DNA from: CAYXDR01 sp046498185
GTDB taxonomy: Bacteria > Desulfobacterota > DSM-4660 > Desulfatiglandales > Desulfatiglandaceae
Assembly: GCA_046498185.1 (NCBI GenBank)
Contig: JAWOBE010000004.1
Location: forward strand, 1-24,334
Reading direction: 5' to 3'
Length of the DNA: 24,334 nt
Shown here one piece after another: positions 21,249 through 24,334 of the stretch. Below the pieces are notes generated by a model. That model was given only the letters and a program-made list of their open reading frames with translations. It was not told the DNA's origin and searched no databases. The position numbers and the translations under genes are program-made. The first letter of the stretch is position 1, and every line of letters begins with the position of its first letter.

Positions 21249-22064
21249 ATGCTGATACGACGTCAAATCAAGCTGTTTCCGGTTTCGAGGTATGTGTCGG
21301 GATGTGTTTTTGCGGTTGCATTTTTTTCATGCGCGGTTTTATCCGGCTGCAGCCGCGAAGTTCACCGGCTCGAGGAACATGTGGCGGTGGTGCCGGATGC
21401 CGCTCTCGAACCGACCATGAGGCCTTATTTGATAAACGGTGTGCGTTATTATCCAATCCCGGATTCTGAGGGCTTCGTGGAGTATGGGAATCTTTCCTGG
21501 TACGGTGGGAAATTCCACGGGAGACGCACTGCGAACGGTGAGGTTTACGATATGTACAAAAAAAGCGCGGCCCATAAAACGCTGCCGATGGGAACGTGGG
21601 TGCATGTTGTCAACCTGACGAACGACAGGGAGACCGTGGTGCGGATAAACGATCGAGGTCCCTTCGTGAAGGGGAGGATACTGGATCTATCATATTCTTC
21701 GGCAAAAGAGCTGGATCTTATAGGTCCGGGGATTGCCCGCGGTAAAATCATCGCGTTGGCCCCGGAAGTGGAAAAGGTTCAATGCGCTTCAAAAAAAATG
21801 CCGGGTGTAGATGTTTCTTCTCTACACAAGGGTTTGTTTTGTGTTCAGGTCGGGGCTTTTTCAAACAAAGACTCCGCAATGGAACTGGCCGAAAGGCTGA
21901 AAGTTTTTTTCGAAAATGTAACGGTTACCAGGCATTTGATCAATCCCGATAAAATTATTCACCGCGTGAGGGTTTCGCGCTCTAAAACGCTTACCGAGGC
22001 CGAAAAGGTGGAAAGACGCCTCACGGCTATGGGCTTTGGCGATGCGTTCGTCATAAGGCATTAA
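21249..22064 (+). CDS. rlpA: RlpA-family septal lytic transglycosylase, lipoprotein
   Basis: Outer-membrane lipoprotein that cleaves denuded peptidoglycan strands at the septum in some Gram-negatives. The signal peptide ends in the lipobox LSGC (Cys34). The double-psi beta-barrel domain (about 78-170) has LSWYGGKFHGRRTANGE, AAHKTLPMGT and the catalytic INDRGPFVKGRILDLS segment. A C-terminal SPOR domain (about 192-270), starting FCVQVGAFSNKDSA, binds septal glycan. The 271-residue length is normal. It stands alone on the plus strand, converging with ihfA 40 bases downstream. Confidence 0.93.
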   Translation: MLIRRQIKLFPVSRYVSGCVFAVAFFSCAVLSGCSREVHRLEEHVAVVPDAALEPTMRPYLINGVRYYPIPDSEGFVEYGNLSWYGGKFHGRRTANGEVYDMYKKSAAHKTLPMGTWVHVVNLTNDRETVVRINDRGPFVKGRILDLSYSSAKELDLIGPGIARGKIIALAPEVEKVQCASKKMPGVDVSSLHKGLFCVQVGAFSNKDSAMELAERLKVFFENVTVTRHLINPDKIIHRVRVSRSKTLTEAEKVERRLTAMGFGDAFVIRH

Positions 22065-22104
22065 ATATGCAAAGTCGGAATGTTTTAGAGCGCAGTTGAG
22101 GTAT

Positions 22105-22392
22105 CTAACGGTTCACATTCATCTTGTTGCGAAGAACCCCGGAAGTCTTGAAAACCACTACTCGCCTGGCCCTGAGTTGAAGATCCTCGGTCGTCTGGGG
22201 ATTTCTTCCCCTCCTGGCGGTTTTGTCTTTGACAACGAATTTTCCGAATCCGCTTACCAGAAGATCTTCACCTTGTTCAAGGCGGCTTTTGACAATTTCC
22301 AACAATTTTTCGACAACCGATCTGGATTGTTTTTTGCTCAGCCCTACCTGATTATAAACATTCGTTATGATATCTTCTTTAGTAAGCGCCAC
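22105..22392 (-). CDS. ihfA: integration host factor, alpha-type subunit
   Basis: DNA-bending protein of the HU/IHF family (95 aa). The N-terminus MALTKEDII, GLSKKQSRSVVEKLLEIVK, SGFGKFVVKDKTARRGRNPQT and the ending ARRVVVFKTSGVLRNKM are closer to IHF alpha than to HU. The start is GTG 22392, set by AGGAGG six bases upstream; the frame's longer GTG/ATG extension (to 22428) would bury that site. It has its own promoter, overlapping the end of coaD. Confidence 0.88.
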   Translation of the reverse strand: MALTKEDIITNVYNQVGLSKKQSRSVVEKLLEIVKSRLEQGEDLLVSGFGKFVVKDKTARRGRNPQTTEDLQLRARRVVVFKTSGVLRNKMNVNR

Positions 22393-22398
22393 GGCAAT

Positions 22399-22404
22399 CC
22401 TCCT
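22399..22404 (-). promoter_or_regulatory. ribosome binding site that fixes the ihfA GTG start
   Basis: AGGAGG on the minus strand, six bases before GTG 22392, decides this start over the 12-residue longer reading. Confidence 0.85.
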
Positions 22405-22448
22405 GATACGGTGTAAAAATACTGTCATTTCAGACTGTTTGATAAAGA

Positions 22449-22477
22449 AATATGGCTCATGGTTCGCGTGGTGTCAA
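22449..22477 (-). promoter_or_regulatory. candidate promoter for ihfA
   Basis: On the minus strand TTGACA (perfect -35) and CATATT (four of six) are 17 bases apart. The -35 box overlaps the coaD stop codon. Confidence 0.55.
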
Positions 22478-22971
22478 GGATTTTTTTTAACGGTGAGTTT
22501 ATCTTTGAGTTTTTGGTTGACCATACCTGGAACGAGGCCGCTCACGTCGCCTCCCATAGTTGCGGCTTCTTTTATTATAGTAGAACTGGTATAAAACCAT
22601 TTATAGTCAGTCATTAAAAAGATGGATTGTATATTACGGTTGAGTTTTTTATTCATAAGCGCCATCTGAAATTCAGTTTCAAAGTCCGACAAAGCCCGCA
22701 TGCCCCTCAAAACCACGGTTACGTTTTTGCTTACCGCATAATCCACCAGCAGGCCGTCAAAGGTATCCACTTCCACGCGGTCTTGACTGTGGAGGACATC
22801 TTTTATCATGCAAAGTCGTTCGGCAAGACTGAACAAAGGTATTTTATGTGGGTTGTTGAGTATCGCTACGATAAGCCGATCGAATATCTTCAGCCCCCGG
22901 TTGATGACGCTCAGGTGGCCGTTTGTTATAGGATCAAATGTTCCCGGGTAAATGGCAGTGTCTTCTCTCAT
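22474..22971 (-). CDS. coaD: phosphopantetheine adenylyltransferase
   Basis: Transfers AMP from ATP to 4'-phosphopantetheine, the penultimate step of coenzyme A synthesis. Landmarks are YPGTFDPITNGHLSVINRG at the N-terminus (nucleotidyltransferase TxGH-type motif), LRGMRALSDFETEFQMALMN in the middle and YTSSTIIKEAATMGGDVSGLVP near the end. The 165-residue length is standard. ATG 22971 shares its A with the rsmD stop codon (TAATG), so the two genes are translationally coupled; GAGG lies within the rsmD end. Confidence 0.95.
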   Translation of the reverse strand: MREDTAIYPGTFDPITNGHLSVINRGLKIFDRLIVAILNNPHKIPLFSLAERLCMIKDVLHSQDRVEVDTFDGLLVDYAVSKNVTVVLRGMRALSDFETEFQMALMNKKLNRNIQSIFLMTDYKWFYTSSTIIKEAATMGGDVSGLVPGMVNQKLKDKLTVKKNP

Positions 22972-23534
22972 TATTCATCCTCGTAGAAAAAAATGGAAAT
23001 CTTTGTATCGCCGTAAATTTTTTCCCGTACAGGGTTTAACCCTCGGATCAAGTCTGGCAGGGATTCGTTTTTGGCGGTCTCCGCGATTATACAGGCATTG
23101 GGCTTCAGCACTCCGCCGACGACCAGCATACTGCACACACTCGGTATCAGGCCGCTTCGATAAGGCGGATCGATGAATGCAGCGTCAAAAAAATCGGATT
23201 GCCCGGCACATTTCCTGAAATCGATAGCGCCTCGGAGGTCGGCCTTGACAACCAACGCTTTCTGTTCGAAGCCGCAGAGGGAAATGTTGCGCTTGATCAG
23301 TTCGATCGCCTGTTTCGAATCATCCACGAAAACCACCCTCGCCGCGCCCCGGCTGATGGCGTCGATGCCGAAGGCTCCCGTTCCGGCGAAAAGATCAAGC
23401 ACTTTCCAGCCTGTAAGATCCTGGCCGAGCATATTGAAAACGGCTTCACGGACTTTATCCGCCGTCGGCCTTAAAGCCGGGCCTTTGAGTTGCGCAAGTT
23501 TCCGGCCCCTGTTGATTCCACCGGTTATTCTCAC
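22971..23534 (-). CDS. rsmD: 16S rRNA (guanine-966-N2)-methyltransferase
   Basis: SAM-dependent methyltransferase acting on G966 of 16S rRNA. It has the RPTADKVREAVFNML motif, the SAM-binding VLDLFAGTGAFGIDA and the catalytic DPPY of N-methyltransferases. The length is 187 aa, as usual. The start is GTG 23534 with only a weak ribosome binding site. rsmD followed by coaD is a widely conserved order and supports the call. Confidence 0.93.
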   Translation of the reverse strand: MRITGGINRGRKLAQLKGPALRPTADKVREAVFNMLGQDLTGWKVLDLFAGTGAFGIDAISRGAARVVFVDDSKQAIELIKRNISLCGFEQKALVVKADLRGAIDFRKCAGQSDFFDAAFIDPPYRSGLIPSVCSMLVVGGVLKPNACIIAETAKNESLPDLIRGLNPVREKIYGDTKISIFFYEDE

Positions 23535-23600
23535 GTTTCTTAGCTACTCCGGTCCTGGTTTGATTCTCGAAAACGCTTATTCGCGGAAGAACGCGAGTAT

Positions 23601-23736
23601 GATGAAATCGTAAAACGTAGCATGCCCGAATTATCGGCATTGGGGTCGAAAAGGCGACCGATTAAATTCCGATATCGATGCCGATAGCGACCCCGACCCC
23701 GAAGGACAGGTGGTTTTGAGTTTTTACATGTTCATC
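23601..23736 (+). repeat. 136-bp dispersed palindromic repeat, copy B
   Basis: Same length and orientation as copy A at 5396-5531. Its left end reads GATGAAATCGTAAAA, the exact complement of most of copy A's right end. Shared interior blocks include TTATCGGC, GGGGTCGAAAAGG, TTCCGATA and AGCGACCCCGA. The X pair here is TCGGCATTG with CGATGCCGA: relative to copy A, one base pair changed on both sides (G-C to A-T) and another became a G-T wobble. It fills most of the 218-base gap between psd and rsmD. Confidence 0.85.
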
Positions 23737-23752
23737 AAAGTATGCTTTTTTG

Positions 23753-24334
23753 TCATAATCGTGCTATCACCGTGACGCCTGCCCGAGTCCGGTCGCCTTT
23801 TTCAACCGACACGGAGCTTTCCGGGGGAAGCAGCAGTTCAAGACGGGATCCGAATCTGATAAGCCCGAAACGGTTCCCTGCCGTCACGCTGTCTCCTTCC
23901 GATATATTGCACACGATCCTGCGTGCAATCAAACCGGCGATTTGTGTCACCACGATCCTTTTTGAATCACCTGCACTCAGTGTGACGATATTGCGTTCGT
24001 TCTCCAAGGAGGCTTTATCAAGATTCGCCGAAAAAAATTTACCCGGATGGTATTCTATTTTTTCGACCACGCCGTTTAAAGGAACCCTATTGACATGGAC
24101 GTTGAAAATCGACATGAAAATGCTGACCTTGACTGCGGGGCCTCCAAGCGGGTTGTCGCTGTCATCGATTCGTTTCACTTCAAGGATTTTGCCGTCGGCG
24201 GGGCTCAGGATGTTCCGGTCCCCCGGGGGAGAGCTTCGTTCGGGATCCCTGAAAAAGAAAAGCACAAAAACCGTGAGAACGCCAATAGGGTATGCTATGG
24301 CCTTAAGCGCTAAAAACCAAAATATAAGCGTTAT
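23753..24334 (-). CDS. psd: phosphatidylserine decarboxylase, Psd-A type (partial, 5' end beyond window)
   Basis: Membrane enzyme that decarboxylates phosphatidylserine to phosphatidylethanolamine. The frame is open to the window end without a start that makes sense: 193 residues are visible, beginning in a hydrophobic N-terminal segment followed by FFFRDPER, then LSPADGKILEV, SIFMSIFNVHVNRVP and the C-terminal LIRFGSRLELLLP. The Gly-Ser in that segment is the self-cleavage site that makes the pyruvoyl cofactor. The short, single-domain form is the archaeal-type Psd common in Desulfobacterota. The frame ends in TAA-type stop context 16 bases from repeat copy B. Confidence 0.93.
   Translation of the reverse strand: MTLIFWFLALKAIAYPIGVLTVFVLFFFRDPERSSPPGDRNILSPADGKILEVKRIDDSDNPLGGPAVKVSIFMSIFNVHVNRVPLNGVVEKIEYHPGKFFSANLDKASLENERNIVTLSAGDSKRIVVTQIAGLIARRIVCNISEGDSVTAGNRFGLIRFGSRLELLLPPESSVSVEKGDRTRAGVTVIARL

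Overview
The window is a gene-dense 24.3 kb stretch of a bacterial chromosome, with both ends inside genes. It most likely comes from an anaerobic, aromatic-compound-degrading member of the Desulfobacterota (former Deltaproteobacteria; a Syntrophus-, Syntrophorhabdus- or Desulfobacteria-like organism). The best evidence is a set of three consecutive genes for the lower benzoyl-CoA pathway of strict anaerobes (diene-CoA hydratase, 6-hydroxycyclohexene-carbonyl-CoA dehydrogenase, 6-oxocyclohexene-carbonyl-CoA ring hydrolase). Delta-type housekeeping neighbourhoods (hisC-cmk-rpsA-sppA, rsmD-coaD-ihfA) agree with this. No phage, transposase, plasmid, tRNA, rRNA or CRISPR signature was seen.

Layout. 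1-1,700: end of asnS (+), prepilin peptidase (-), and a TsaC/YrdC/Sua5-family gene (+). 1,700-6,640 (-): hisC, cmk, rpsA and sppA, with a strong terminator between rpsA and sppA and a 136-bp dispersed repeat between hisC and cmk. 6,790-8,290 (+): an HU gene, a large Alu-domain SRP RNA, and a PgeF-type gene whose 5' end runs into the RNA gene. 8,310-10,170 (+): a strong promoter with paired palindromes, then pyrK-pyrD. 10,214-12,950 (-): LysM membrane protein, metallo-beta-lactamase-fold hydrolase and Deg/HtrA protease, with the last two overlapping. 13,036-21,160 (-): a probable seven-gene operon: SDR dehydrogenase, had/bamQ, oah/bamA, dch/bamR, a MoxR-like AAA+ ATPase, a NorD/CbbO-like VWA protein, and an unrecognised 228-residue protein. 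21,180-22,064 (+): rlpA. 22,105-24,334 (-): psd (cut by the window end), a second copy of the 136-bp repeat, rsmD, coaD and ihfA.

How the genes work together. Dch, Had and Oah are consecutive steps taking cyclohexa-1,5-diene-1-carbonyl-CoA to 3-hydroxypimeloyl-CoA. The SDR at the head of the operon could do the next oxidation. The AAA+/VWA pair resembles metal-enzyme activation pairs (NorQ/NorD, CbbQ/CbbO, CoxD/CoxE). Its tight linkage to ring-degradation genes suggests that it activates or matures an enzyme of that pathway. This is the best candidate here for an undescribed system. The other notable items are the SRP RNA with its 26-bp closing stem overlapping pgeF, the 136-bp repeat with pseudoknot-like pairing and compensatory changes, and the palindrome pair at the pyrKD promoter.
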